Assembly (NCBI GenBank): GCA_964437825.1 | Contig: CAYTIH010000030.1 | Coordinates: forward strand, 1-31,775 | Source of the DNA: JBJFCE01 sp964437825 | Lineage (GTDB): Bacteria > Bacillota > Clostridia > Lachnospirales > Lachnospiraceae | DNA length: 31,775 nt | Reading direction: 5' to 3' | In this document: piece after piece, positions 21,818 to 29,993 of the stretch | Layout of the letters: each line of letters opens with the position of its first letter | Position numbering within the stretch: the first letter of the stretch is position 1 | Translations under genes and position numbers: made by a program | The notes under the pieces: model-generated | Seen by the model: the letters and a program-made list of their open reading frames with translations, nothing else | Databases searched by the model: none | Told to the model about the DNA's origin: nothing

Positions 21818-23242
21818 ATGTATTGTTATAATTGTGGCTGTCTCCTGACGGAAAATGATTTTTGCACTAATTGTGGCGCCGAAGTAAAAACATATAAGGA
21901 AATTATAGCAGCCTCCAATCGTTTTTATAATATCGGTTTGGAGAAAGCAGGTGTCAGAGATTTATCCGGAGCGGTTGACAGCTTAAAGCAATGTCTGAAA
22001 TTAAATAAAAATCACGTTGAGGCCAGAAATTTGCTGGGACTTATTTATTATGAGATGGGTGAGGTTGTGACCGCCCTGAATGAATGGGTAATCAGTAAAA
22101 ATGTCCAGCCCAAGAAAAATATTGCCGATGATTATATTGAGGACATTCGTTCTAATCCGACACAGCTTGATACGCTGACTCAGTCTATCAAGAAATTCAA
22201 TCAGGCATTAAAATACTGCAGGCAGGACAGTCTGGATCTGGCAGTGATTCAATTGAAAAAAGTATTGTCGATGAATCCGGGATATCTTAAGGCGCATCAG
22301 CTGCTTGCGCTGGTTTATATGAATCTGGAGCAGTGGGATAAGGCCTCCAGGGAGCTTGAAAAGGCAAGGCGTATTGATCGTAATAATACCATGACTCTGC
22401 GTTATCAGCAGGAAGTGGACAGCATTGCCAATGTGGGGGAGGACAAGGGTCAGCAAAAGAAGAAAAAGCAGAAAAAGAAAAATGAGGACAAAGATCGCAC
22501 CGTTTCGTACAGGAGTGGAAACGATACCGTAATACAGCCGCTCAATCCGAAGGAAAGCGGCGGAATGTCCACAATTATCAATATCGTGATCGGCGTTGTG
22601 ATTGGTCTTGCAATCGGCTTTTTCCTGATATTGCCGGCAAGAATCCAGACCGAGACAGCGAAGGTAAACGAAAAGGTCAGCGAGTATAGCGAGCTCCTCA
22701 GTGCGAGGACTGCGGATATTCAGGAAAAGGAAGCTGAGATTGAAACGCTGGAGCAGGAAATAGAGCAGTTACAGGCGTCTCTGGATGCCTATACGGGTAC
22801 CGACGGAACACTTGCAGCTTATGATCAGCTGTTGGAGGCGGTGCATATGTATATGGAAGGCGGGTCTGAGGCGACAGACATCGCCGACAGCCTTGGAAAA
22901 ATTGATGAAGCATATGTGGAGTCGGATGCAACGGAAAATTTCAAGTTTGTTTATCGGACCTTGCGCGAACTGATCGGACCGGATGTTTCTACGGCATATT
23001 ACGAAATCGGCATGACCGAATACCGTAATGAGAACTATGCCGAAGCAATTGAGTATTTGAAAATGGCGGTTTCCTATAATGAGGAGGATTCCATGGCGCT
23101 GTTTCAGCTTGGAGAAGCCTACTATAAAAATGATGATATGGAGAATGCAGCGCAGTGTTATAACAGAGTAATAGAGCTGTTTCCGGGATATACATCAGCC
23201 TATAATGCACAGAAGAGATTAAATACAATCGAGGAAGAATAG
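21818..23242 (+). CDS. Zinc-ribbon and TPR membrane protein
   Basis: A 474-residue protein. Residues 1-20 are a zinc ribbon (Cys3, Cys6, Cys16, Cys19); 30-200 are TPR-like repeats (for example LNKNHVEARNLLGLIYYEMG and MNPGYLKAHQLLALVYMNLE); 210-228 is very basic (KKKKQKKKN). A single transmembrane helix spans about 251-274, followed by a coiled coil (about 280-322) and further TPRs (about 393-470, including AYYEIGMTEYRNENYAEAIE). The cytoplasmic and external TPR halves suggest a scaffold, possibly for envelope or secretion proteins. No function is known. AAGGAGC precedes the ATG, and a terminator follows. Confidence 0.85.
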   Translation: MYCYNCGCLLTENDFCTNCGAEVKTYKEIIAASNRFYNIGLEKAGVRDLSGAVDSLKQCLKLNKNHVEARNLLGLIYYEMGEVVTALNEWVISKNVQPKKNIADDYIEDIRSNPTQLDTLTQSIKKFNQALKYCRQDSLDLAVIQLKKVLSMNPGYLKAHQLLALVYMNLEQWDKASRELEKARRIDRNNTMTLRYQQEVDSIANVGEDKGQQKKKKQKKKNEDKDRTVSYRSGNDTVIQPLNPKESGGMSTIINIVIGVVIGLAIGFFLILPARIQTETAKVNEKVSEYSELLSARTADIQEKEAEIETLEQEIEQLQASLDAYTGTDGTLAAYDQLLEAVHMYMEGGSEATDIADSLGKIDEAYVESDATENFKFVYRTLRELIGPDVSTAYYEIGMTEYRNENYAEAIEYLKMAVSYNEEDSMALFQLGEAYYKNDDMENAAQCYNRVIELFPGYTSAYNAQKRLNTIEEE

Positions 23243-23290
23243 CGGCAGACTGCAGATCGGGCGTCTGTTATGATAGGGAATCTACGAAAG

Positions 23291-23319
23291 AGAGCATGTA
23301 AAACATGTTCTCTTTTTTT
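23291..23319 (+). terminator. Terminator of the valS-folC operon
   Basis: AGAGCATGT-aaa-ACATGTTCT with a T-run (to 23319). A 9-bp stem with a 3-base loop; a typical rho-independent terminator. Confidence 0.9.
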
Positions 23320-23412
23320 ACGCGGCAGCGGGCCAAACGAACAACGGCGCGGGTGCGCATGCCGCAGCAGCGGTAAGTGATTTAGATTATCTTTTCAGAA
23401 AGGATCAAAACT

Positions 23413-23727
23413 ATGGAAATGGTGGACAGCTATGCGATCATTGAAAATTACCTGATGATAAGAATGCCGGAAGAAGTGGATCATCACAAGGCATCGGAAA
23501 TCTGCCGGATGGCGGATGCGTACATTACTCACAGCAAGGTTGAAAATATTGTGTTCGACTTTGAAGATACTCATTTTATGGACAGCTCCGGAATCGGCAT
23601 CATCATGGGCAGATATAAAAAGATCTCCTGCTTTGGGGGACACGTTTATGTGATTCACGCAGATCAGAGAATCCGGCGGATGCTGTCGGTTTCCGGAATG
23701 ATGAAAATCGTTACTATTATGGATTAG
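23413..23727 (+). CDS. spoIIAA: Anti-sigma F factor antagonist SpoIIAA
   Basis: A 104-residue STAS domain protein. When unphosphorylated it binds SpoIIAB and frees sigma F in the forespore. The conserved phosphorylation loop is intact: DSSGIG with Ser58 as the target residue. It starts the classic three-gene operon; the anti-sigma gene begins 13 bases after its stop. AAAGGATC is the ribosome site. I could not find a convincing sigma-H promoter in the GC-rich gap upstream. Confidence 0.96.
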   Translation: MEMVDSYAIIENYLMIRMPEEVDHHKASEICRMADAYITHSKVENIVFDFEDTHFMDSSGIGIIMGRYKKISCFGGHVYVIHADQRIRRMLSVSGMMKIVTIMD

Positions 23728-23740
23728 GGAGGACTTATCA

Positions 23741-24220
23741 ATGGAAACGAACAGTACAGTAGAGGTACAGAAATATGTGAATGAGGTGACGCTTCAGTTC
23801 GATGCGGTCTCTCAGAACGAAAGCTTTGCCAGAGTAGCGGTTGCAGCCTTTCTTACGCCGCTGAATCCGACTGTGGAGGAGATAGCGGATGTGAAAACTG
23901 CGGTTTCGGAGGCGGTGACTAATGCAATTATTCATGGATATGAAAACGGTCCTGGAAAGATTAAAATGGTCTGCTCTATTACGGGGGACATTCTTACGGT
24001 TGTAATTGAGGACAACGGAAAAGGAATTGAAAATATAGAGCAGGCGATGATGCCTCTTTTTACGACAAAGCCGGAACTGGAACGATCCGGCATGGGATTT
24101 GCCTTTATGGAGGCTTTTATGGATGATTTGGAGGTGCAGTCCTGCCCAGGAGAAGGAACCAGAGTACAAATGATGAAAAAAATCGGAGCTGAAAAGTGGA
24201 ATCTGCAAGAGGAAGAATAA
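23741..24220 (+). CDS. spoIIAB: Anti-sigma F factor / SpoIIAA kinase SpoIIAB
   Basis: A 159-residue GHKL ATPase that holds sigma F inactive and phosphorylates SpoIIAA. The N box is SEAVTNAIIHGYENG, the G1 box EDNGKGI and the ATP-lid/G2 region SGMGFAFM. AGGGAGGAC lies at good spacing before the ATG. It is slightly longer than Bacillus SpoIIAB at the C-terminus (GAEKWNLQEEE). The sigma F gene starts on the base after its stop. Confidence 0.96.
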   Translation: METNSTVEVQKYVNEVTLQFDAVSQNESFARVAVAAFLTPLNPTVEEIADVKTAVSEAVTNAIIHGYENGPGKIKMVCSITGDILTVVIEDNGKGIENIEQAMMPLFTTKPELERSGMGFAFMEAFMDDLEVQSCPGEGTRVQMMKKIGAEKWNLQEEE

Positions 24221-25015
24221 ATGGAAGAAACAGCGGCATTGATTGCACGGTCACAGGCAGGGGATAAGGAGGCAAGAGAGATACTGGTAGAGAACAATCT
24301 GGGACTGGTCCATCATATTGTCAAGCGCTTTCTGGGACGGGGAATCGATGCGGAGGATCTGTTTCAGATCGGCAGTATCGGTCTGATTAAGGCAATTGAC
24401 AAATTTGATTTAAGCTATGATGTCAAATTTTCCACCTACGCAGTTCCGATGATTCAGGGAGAAATCAAGCGCTTCCTGCGGGATGACGGGATGGTGAAGG
24501 TGAGTCGGACCTTAAAGGAAAACGGCTGGAAGGTACGCCAGTCCATGGAGCGCCTGTCGCAGAAGCTGGGACGGGAAGCAACGATGGAGGAGATTTCCGA
24601 GGACACGGGAATTGCAGTGGAGGACATTATCATGGCGATGGAGGCCAATATTGAAGTGGAGTCCCTGTATAAATCCGTATATCAATCTGACGGAAATGAA
24701 ATCTATCTCGTGGACCAGGTGGTTGCAGGCGGAAGGGGGAGCTGCGGGGTCGGAAAATCCGTTTCCGGCGATCTGGGGCATTCCGACAGCTATGGAATGG
24801 GAAACGGACAGGACCCGGAAAAAGAAAAACTGTTAAACCATATGCTATTGCAGCAGCTGCTCAAGGGGTTGGATGATAACGAGCGGGAGCTTATCAAGCT
24901 GCGCTATTTTCAGGACAAAACCCAGATGGAAGTTGCCAAGAAGCTGAGAATCAGTCAGGTTCAGGTCAGCAGAATGGAGAAACGAATTCTCCTGCGGATG
25001 AGAGAAAAAGCATAA
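24221..25015 (+). CDS. sigF: RNA polymerase sporulation sigma factor F
   Basis: A 264-residue sigma-70 family factor that directs early forespore transcription. Region 2 (DLFQIGSIGLIKAIDKFD to FLRDDG, about 46-90), region 3 (VKVSRTLKEN to about 150) and region 4 (KGLDDNERELIKLRYFQDKT and the HTH QMEVAKKLRISQVQVSRME) are complete. Between regions 3 and 4, residues about 169-197 form a Gly/Ser-rich insertion (AGGRGSCGVGKSVSGDLGHS), longer than the linker I know from Bacillus. Start and previous stop abut, so translation is coupled. Operon position makes the identity firm. Confidence 0.95.
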   Translation: MEETAALIARSQAGDKEAREILVENNLGLVHHIVKRFLGRGIDAEDLFQIGSIGLIKAIDKFDLSYDVKFSTYAVPMIQGEIKRFLRDDGMVKVSRTLKENGWKVRQSMERLSQKLGREATMEEISEDTGIAVEDIIMAMEANIEVESLYKSVYQSDGNEIYLVDQVVAGGRGSCGVGKSVSGDLGHSDSYGMGNGQDPEKEKLLNHMLLQQLLKGLDDNERELIKLRYFQDKTQMEVAKKLRISQVQVSRMEKRILLRMREKA

Positions 25016-25063
25016 AATCGGCGGGAATTGATGTAATATATATAATATATGAAAAACACAATT

Positions 25064-25092
25064 TTGCACTTTGTGCGGAACTGTGTTAAAAT
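25064..25092 (+). promoter_or_regulatory. Promoter of the PHP-domain gene
   Basis: TTGCAC (25064-25069), 17 bases, TAAAAT (25087-25092) with an extended TGT. It would give a leader of about 150 bases. The leader holds no recognised riboswitch. Confidence 0.5.
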
Positions 25093-25245
25093 GCCATATG
25101 ATAAATGCTTTGCTCAGAAGATCAATCGGTATGGAAGGATTGTATGGAGCAGTTATAATGCCGGGCGGCAGTCATTCAAAAGCCCGTATAACAATCGGGT
25201 CATGAGGATATCTTAAAGAGAAAGCGCATAAGGAAAGGAACAATC

Positions 25246-26043
25246 ATGAAATTTGATATGCATTGCCACACAAAGGAAGGATCGATTGATGCGAAAGTAG
25301 GATTGGAGGATTATGTAAAGAAACTCATTCGTCTGGGCTATGATGGTATGCTTGTTACAGATCATAACTCTTATAAAGGATATGACAGGTGGCAGGAAAT
25401 CAGGAGGCGGATCGAGAAGAAAACGGGAAAATCCTTTGTGGTTTTAAAAGGAATTGAATATGATACCCGTGATGCGGGACATATGCTTGTCATTCTTCCT
25501 GAAAAGATTCATTCCAGAATTTTGGAAATCAGGGGAATGAGAGTCAGACAATTAGAGAAAATCGTTCATGAAATGGGTGGAATACTGGGACCGGCACATC
25601 CTTACGGAACCGGTTTTTTTGCATTTAAGCGAACCAGAACAGGGAAGCTGAATGAAGGACTGATGCACAAATTTGATTTCGTAGAAAGCTTTAATTCCTG
25701 CTCCAAGCCGCGCCAGAATATGCTTTCCAGAAAGCTGGCGCTGAAATATAAAAAAGCGGAGTTTGGCGGTTCCGACGCCCATAGGGAGAGTGTAATCGGC
25801 TCTGCTTATACCCTGATTGACAGGGAAATCCGAAATAACGATGATCTGATTGCGGCGATTCGTGAAAAAGTTCACATATTTGCAGACGGGGACTGGGGGG
25901 ACAAGGTTCGTAAAAAACAACGTAAAATTGTGGAGCAGTCAGCGGTAGCGGGATATTGGATTTACAATCAGCTGCTGGCAGGAATCAACGTGCTTCGCAG
26001 AAGGAATGCGTTAAAGAAATATCGGGAATTGAGAGGCGCGTAA
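25246..26043 (+). CDS. PHP domain metal-dependent phosphoesterase
   Basis: A 265-residue PHP-family hydrolase. The metal ligands are in place: HCH (His6, His8), TDHN (Asp39, His40), the Glu in KGIEYD (Glu71), GHM (His79), GPAHPYG (His118) and GGSDAHR (Asp177, His179). Family members hydrolyse nucleoside bisphosphates or other phosphoesters; the substrate is not predictable. The last 60 residues are basic and lie outside the core domain. AAAGGAACAATC precedes ATG. It is expressed separately from sigF. Confidence 0.9.
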   Translation: MKFDMHCHTKEGSIDAKVGLEDYVKKLIRLGYDGMLVTDHNSYKGYDRWQEIRRRIEKKTGKSFVVLKGIEYDTRDAGHMLVILPEKIHSRILEIRGMRVRQLEKIVHEMGGILGPAHPYGTGFFAFKRTRTGKLNEGLMHKFDFVESFNSCSKPRQNMLSRKLALKYKKAEFGGSDAHRESVIGSAYTLIDREIRNNDDLIAAIREKVHIFADGDWGDKVRKKQRKIVEQSAVAGYWIYNQLLAGINVLRRRNALKKYRELRGA

Positions 26044-26064
26044 ACGAATCGAAAAGACAGACAG

Positions 26065-26103
26065 AATTAAGGCTATGTAGGCAATTGCCTAATTAAGGCT
26101 ATG
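26065..26103. repeat. Palindrome flanked by direct repeats
   Basis: A perfect 14-bp palindrome, TAGGCAATTGCCTA (26078-26091), lies between two copies of AATTAAGGCTATG (26065-26077 and 26091-26103). It is 58 bases upstream of the flavoprotein start and may be an operator or the scar of a duplication. Confidence 0.7.
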
Positions 26104-26148
26104 GAAGGAAAGGAACGAAACCTACGGTAAGAAAAAGGAGGCAGAAGG

Positions 26149-26772
26149 ATGAAAGTACTGTTAGTAAACGGAAGTTCCCACGAAATGGGATGTACTTATA
26201 CGGCTTTAAGCGTGGTGGCGGGAGCTCTGAATCAAAACGGGATTGAAACCGAGATATTTCAGATCGGAGCCAAACCGGTCAGGGGCTGCATAGGCTGCGG
26301 AGGCTGTGTGCAGAAGGGATCCTGTGTATTTGAGGATGACATTCTTATCCGTTTGTCAAAAAAGGCAAAAGAAGCGGATGCCTATGTGTTTGGAAGTCCC
26401 GTCTATTATGCGTCCCCAAACGGTGCGCTTCTGGCGCTGATGGACAGGCTTTTTTATTCTACGGGAAAAGAAATGAGATATAAACCGGCTGCCGCAGCTT
26501 GTTCGGCAAGGCGTGCGGGAACAACGGCAGCCCTCGACGTACTGAATAAATATTTTACGATCAACCAGATGCCGGTGGTATCGGGACGGTATTGGAATGA
26601 CGTGTTCGGTTCCGAGGCAGAAGATGTAAAACAGGACGAGGAAGGGCTGCAGAACATGAGGACCCTCGGAAATAATATGGCATGGGTACTTAAGAGCATG
26701 GCTTCGGGACAAAAAGCAGGAGTTGCGATACCGGAGCTGGAAACTCAGATCAGAACCAATTTTATACGATAA
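26149..26772 (+). CDS. NAD(P)H/FMN reductase of the iron-sulfur flavoprotein type
   Basis: A 207-residue flavodoxin-fold protein. The FMN phosphate loop is NGSSHEMGCTYT (7-18), and GSPVYYASPNG contacts the flavin. A compact cysteine cluster, Cys47-x2-Cys50-x2-Cys53-x5-Cys59, matches the 4Fe-4S motif of archaeal/clostridial iron-sulfur flavoproteins (Isf). It probably passes electrons in redox or oxygen-stress protection. AAAAGGAGGC is the ribosome site and a bidirectional terminator follows. The C-terminal 40 residues are helical. Confidence 0.85.
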   Translation: MKVLLVNGSSHEMGCTYTALSVVAGALNQNGIETEIFQIGAKPVRGCIGCGGCVQKGSCVFEDDILIRLSKKAKEADAYVFGSPVYYASPNGALLALMDRLFYSTGKEMRYKPAAAACSARRAGTTAALDVLNKYFTINQMPVVSGRYWNDVFGSEAEDVKQDEEGLQNMRTLGNNMAWVLKSMASGQKAGVAIPELETQIRTNFIR

Positions 26773-26774
26773 TA

Positions 26775-26812
26775 AAAGGCAGGGATTTCAGCTTTCGCAA
26801 ATCCCTGCCTTT
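26775..26812. terminator. Bidirectional terminator
   Basis: AAAGGCAGGGATTT (26775-26788) pairs perfectly with AAATCCCTGCCTTT (26799-26812). It serves the convergent flavoprotein and GH53 genes. Confidence 0.92.
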
Positions 26813-26855
26813 ATAAATGATTGATCGTAACGTTTTTACGGATTCTTGTTTGCGA

Positions 26856-28958
26856 TTAATCAGAAATTCTGTTTAATGTAAAGTCATCCACGGTTCCCCA
26901 GCTGGCTGCGTTACACTTCATGCGGATACCGATTGTAAGAGTACCGTCAGTAACCACTATTTCAGGAATAGTAGGATTCTTCCAATCAACCCAAGTGGTT
27001 ACCATAAAGGAAGCGGTTTGTTCTCCGTCGCTGGTGATGGCATATAACTCCATTTCAGAATCTGCAGATACGTCGCCGCCCTGAGCATAGGCATAGAGCT
27101 GATAGGTTCCGGGCTCCAAATCCGTGAATTCCTGCTCGATTGAAAATTCCATATCGGAATCTGCTGACCAGAAATGGAAAGCAACCTCTCCGGTATAAGC
27201 GTCATCTGCCTTTACCTGAAAATCGGTAGGATTACTGTCGCCTTCATATGTAACATTCCACATGGAAGTATCGGAATCCTCAAAGCTCGGATTCAGAACA
27301 TGGTTAATCATTTTAACCTCAACATAGCAGGTAACGGCGGTGCCGTCTTCAAGAGAGCCTGTGATCTCATAGGTTCCGCCAACGCTTGTATCGATATCGG
27401 CAAGCTGTGTCTCATCCCAGGTAACAGCGGCCTGTTCATTTGCGGAACGGTCGTTGTAAACAACATCAATGGCTTCAGGAAGCTCAATGACGCCGCCCAC
27501 ATCGCAGATAACGGAAACATCCGGAATATAATCAACCGCTAACGGTGCAGTTGAACCGTATTTTAAGTACTTCCACACGTTTAAGGATGCAAGAGGATAT
27601 CCGTCGAAGTCAAACATTGCCTGATTATCCCAGGAACAGCCGCCGTAATATAAGCCGGCATCCTCCGGGTCGTAATCGGATGCATAACTGCTTGCCCAGC
27701 CGCTGCCGAACTCTTCCCAGATCGGAGAATTATCCTCGGTTGCCTCGCCGACCGGAATCCATGTTCCTTCCCAATAGAAAATACCAAGTACGCCGACTTC
27801 ATTTGCAGCCGCGCAGATATCACGAATCATCGTAGCCTGACTCTGTACGCTGGCAGCATAACCGTCAACCAGGTCGTCTATGCCGACAAAGCTGTTTCCC
27901 GAGCCATCGCCGTCTTCGGAAGTATAGCAGTAAGAGGTTTCTGCGATGATAACCTTTTTACCGTAGTTTTCCTGAATATTAGTGGCAACAGCCTGCATAT
28001 TTTCGTTGGTTCCGTCCCAGAACGGATAATAGGATAAACCAAAAATATCATAATCCACACCGGCATCCTGCAGAGTGGAAGCAATTCGGTCGATTCCGTC
28101 AGTATCCTCGATATTCGTATAATGTACGACGATCTGGATATCTTTTCCGTAGGTTTCGGAGATTTCGCGGACTGCACGGCTTCCTTCCTTTAAAAGAGCC
28201 ATTACCGAATCGGTATTCGTTTCACCGGACATACCGTTGTTGATTTCATTACCGATCTGTACCATTCCGACATCCACACCGGCATTCAGAATTTCCGTAA
28301 GGCTTTCTTTGGTAAATTCATAGAGTGCATCGCATTTTTCTTCAACGCTCATGCCCTCCCATGCCTTTGGCGCATGCTGTCTCTTGGGATCTGCCCAGAA
28401 GTCGGAATAATGGAAATCAATGCTTACCTTCATACCGTACATGGTTGCACGTCTTCCGAGTTCAACCGCGGCAGCAACGTCATTATTTCCGCCGCCATAT
28501 CCGTTGCCGTTTTCGTCATACGGATCATTCCATACACGCAGACGGATGTAATTGACGCCGGACTGTGCCAATGTCATGAAAACATCCTGTTCTTCACCGT
28601 CGTAATTATAATAAGTAACGCCGCTGTTTTCCTCAACGAGTACGGAAGATGCATCCATACCGCGGATAAAATCATCGGAGATGTTTTCAACCGGCGCTAT
28701 GTAGATCTCAGACTCTTCCGGACCGTCCGGGAGCGGGAATGTAGTTACTTCAAGAGTCTCCGGTTGTGCCGGGACGGGTGTTTGTTCGTCAGATTCGGTT
28801 TCGGAACTGTCCTCCTGTGTTTGCGCAGCAGGCTCAGTATTGCTTTCCTGTGTTTCTGCGGCAGGTTCGGATTTACCTGCTCCGCATCCTGTCAAAGCAG
28901 CAGAGCAAAGACTGGCGCTGAGGCATAAAGCCAGTAATTTTGCGCGGGATCGTTTCAT
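26856..28958 (-). CDS. GH53 arabinogalactan endo-beta-1,4-galactanase lipoprotein
   Basis: A 700-residue surface enzyme that cleaves beta-1,4-galactan side chains of pectin. Residues 1-25 are a lipoprotein signal (lipobox LTGC, Cys25); 26-80 are a Glu/Gln/Thr/Pro linker. The GH53 barrel spans about 95-465, with DFHYSDFWADP, acid/base Glu238 (QIGNEINNGM) and nucleophile Glu340 (VIIAETSYC). A Big_4-type immunoglobulin-like domain follows at about 478-548, then a C-terminal carbohydrate-binding module (about 550-698, LNPSFED...W...), reminiscent of galactan-binding CBM61. It diverges from an AraC regulator that probably controls it. GGAGGG precedes the ATG. Confidence 0.95.
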   Translation of the reverse strand: MKRSRAKLLALCLSASLCSAALTGCGAGKSEPAAETQESNTEPAAQTQEDSSETESDEQTPVPAQPETLEVTTFPLPDGPEESEIYIAPVENISDDFIRGMDASSVLVEENSGVTYYNYDGEEQDVFMTLAQSGVNYIRLRVWNDPYDENGNGYGGGNNDVAAAVELGRRATMYGMKVSIDFHYSDFWADPKRQHAPKAWEGMSVEEKCDALYEFTKESLTEILNAGVDVGMVQIGNEINNGMSGETNTDSVMALLKEGSRAVREISETYGKDIQIVVHYTNIEDTDGIDRIASTLQDAGVDYDIFGLSYYPFWDGTNENMQAVATNIQENYGKKVIIAETSYCYTSEDGDGSGNSFVGIDDLVDGYAASVQSQATMIRDICAAANEVGVLGIFYWEGTWIPVGEATEDNSPIWEEFGSGWASSYASDYDPEDAGLYYGGCSWDNQAMFDFDGYPLASLNVWKYLKYGSTAPLAVDYIPDVSVICDVGGVIELPEAIDVVYNDRSANEQAAVTWDETQLADIDTSVGGTYEITGSLEDGTAVTCYVEVKMINHVLNPSFEDSDTSMWNVTYEGDSNPTDFQVKADDAYTGEVAFHFWSADSDMEFSIEQEFTDLEPGTYQLYAYAQGGDVSADSEMELYAITSDGEQTASFMVTTWVDWKNPTIPEIVVTDGTLTIGIRMKCNAASWGTVDDFTLNRISD

Positions 28959-29003
28959 AATATTAACCCTCCAATTCTAAAAATAAATGTAATAAATGCT
29001 TTC

Positions 29004-29025
29004 TGTTTCCGGTTGAACCGAAACA
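29004..29025. promoter_or_regulatory. Inverted repeat operator candidate between GH53 and araC-type genes
   Basis: TGTTTC-c-GGTT-g-AACC-GAAACA is a nearly perfect 22-bp inverted repeat (one unpaired base on the left arm). It lies about 45 bases upstream of the galactanase start, near where its -10 (minus TATAAT, 29048-29053) would fire, so it may be a repressor or AraC site. Confidence 0.55.
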
Positions 29026-29053
29026 TGCCAAGCCTTATAATTAGGATATTATA

Positions 29054-29082
29054 TTGACACTGATTTTACAATGAATTATACT
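29054..29082 (+). promoter_or_regulatory. Promoter of the AraC-family gene
   Basis: TTGACA (29054-29059), 17 bases, TATACT (29077-29082): one mismatch to the sigma-A consensus. Leader of about 45 bases. The opposite-strand -10 for the galactanase overlaps this region, so the two promoters may interfere. Confidence 0.75.
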
Positions 29083-29132
29083 CATAACAAATTGATATAT
29101 TGTCATATAGGACATGCTTTGGTGAGGTATCT

Positions 29133-29909
29133 ATGATTGAGATTCTGAAAATGGGGGAGGACATGCATGGTGCGGACTTTGAAGTGGACCGCCCAAACGG
29201 ATTCCCGGAATATCTGCTTTTGCTGACAAGGACCTCCGGACGCTTTCTTGTCGATGGCGTATGGAATGATTATCCGGCAAATTGCGCTGTGATTTTTAAG
29301 CCGTATCAGAAGCAGCGCTATCATGCAATTGAAGAATCCTACACAGACTGTTGGATGCATTTTACCTCTGACCGTCTGATTGCGGACGATCATTTTTTTT
29401 TCGGAACGCCGATTCTTATGCATCAGTCGGCAGAAGTCTATCAGTTGTTTCACATTATCTGTTCGCAATATTATGGCGTTGCTTCTCACCGGGATACCAT
29501 ATTGAATCATTTGGTTGAGTCGCTTGTGCATATGATTGCCGATGAAAATAAAACTGCCAAGTTCCCGGAAATCTATTACCAGCTTGTGGCGCTGCGCAGG
29601 GAAATTTACCAGAATCCTGCGGAGAAATGGACCGTTCCGTATATGTCGCAAAAACTCAATATCAGTACCGGATATCTGCATGCCGCCTATCAGCAATATT
29701 TTCATACCACCTGTATGAATGATGTCATTACAGGCCGGATCGAGCTTGCCTGTGAATTATTGGCATCCTGTAATCTTCCGATATCCAAGATTGCGGAGCA
29801 ATGCGGTTATAATAATACGGAACACTTTATCCGGCAGTTTAAAACCAGTACAAATACAACTCCGGGAAAATACAGAAAGCAAAACAATATGAATTACCGG
29901 AATCCGTGA
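29133..29909 (+). CDS. AraC family transcriptional regulator
   Basis: A 258-residue regulator with an N-terminal cupin-like ligand domain (about 1-150; FLVDGVWNDYPANCAVIFKP) and a C-terminal double HTH (about 168-250). The second HTH carries the signature ISKIAEQCGYNNTEHFIRQF and TTPGKYR. I chose ATG 29133 (GGTGAGG upstream) over an upstream TTG. Its divergence from the GH53 gene strongly suggests that it senses galacto-oligosaccharides and controls the galactanase. This is inference from position. Confidence 0.92.
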   Translation: MIEILKMGEDMHGADFEVDRPNGFPEYLLLLTRTSGRFLVDGVWNDYPANCAVIFKPYQKQRYHAIEESYTDCWMHFTSDRLIADDHFFFGTPILMHQSAEVYQLFHIICSQYYGVASHRDTILNHLVESLVHMIADENKTAKFPEIYYQLVALRREIYQNPAEKWTVPYMSQKLNISTGYLHAAYQQYFHTTCMNDVITGRIELACELLASCNLPISKIAEQCGYNNTEHFIRQFKTSTNTTPGKYRKQNNMNYRNP

Positions 29910-29993
29910 CAGTCCGCCTGATTTTGCATAAAATCAAAGGATCTGCACAGACTAAGCTCTCAAAAGCTAACAAGCAGAAAAGGAGACTTGGCT

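Noticed and set aside
25092..25217. Roughly 42-codon frame MPYDKCFAQKINRYGRI in the leader of the PHP gene
   Set aside because: Its ATG overlaps the proposed -10 and there is no ribosome site, so it would not be translated from that promoter.
28374..28928. 184-codon plus-strand frame opposite the galactanase N-terminus
   Set aside because: Antisense shadow of a well-defined lipoprotein signal, linker and GH53 barrel start.
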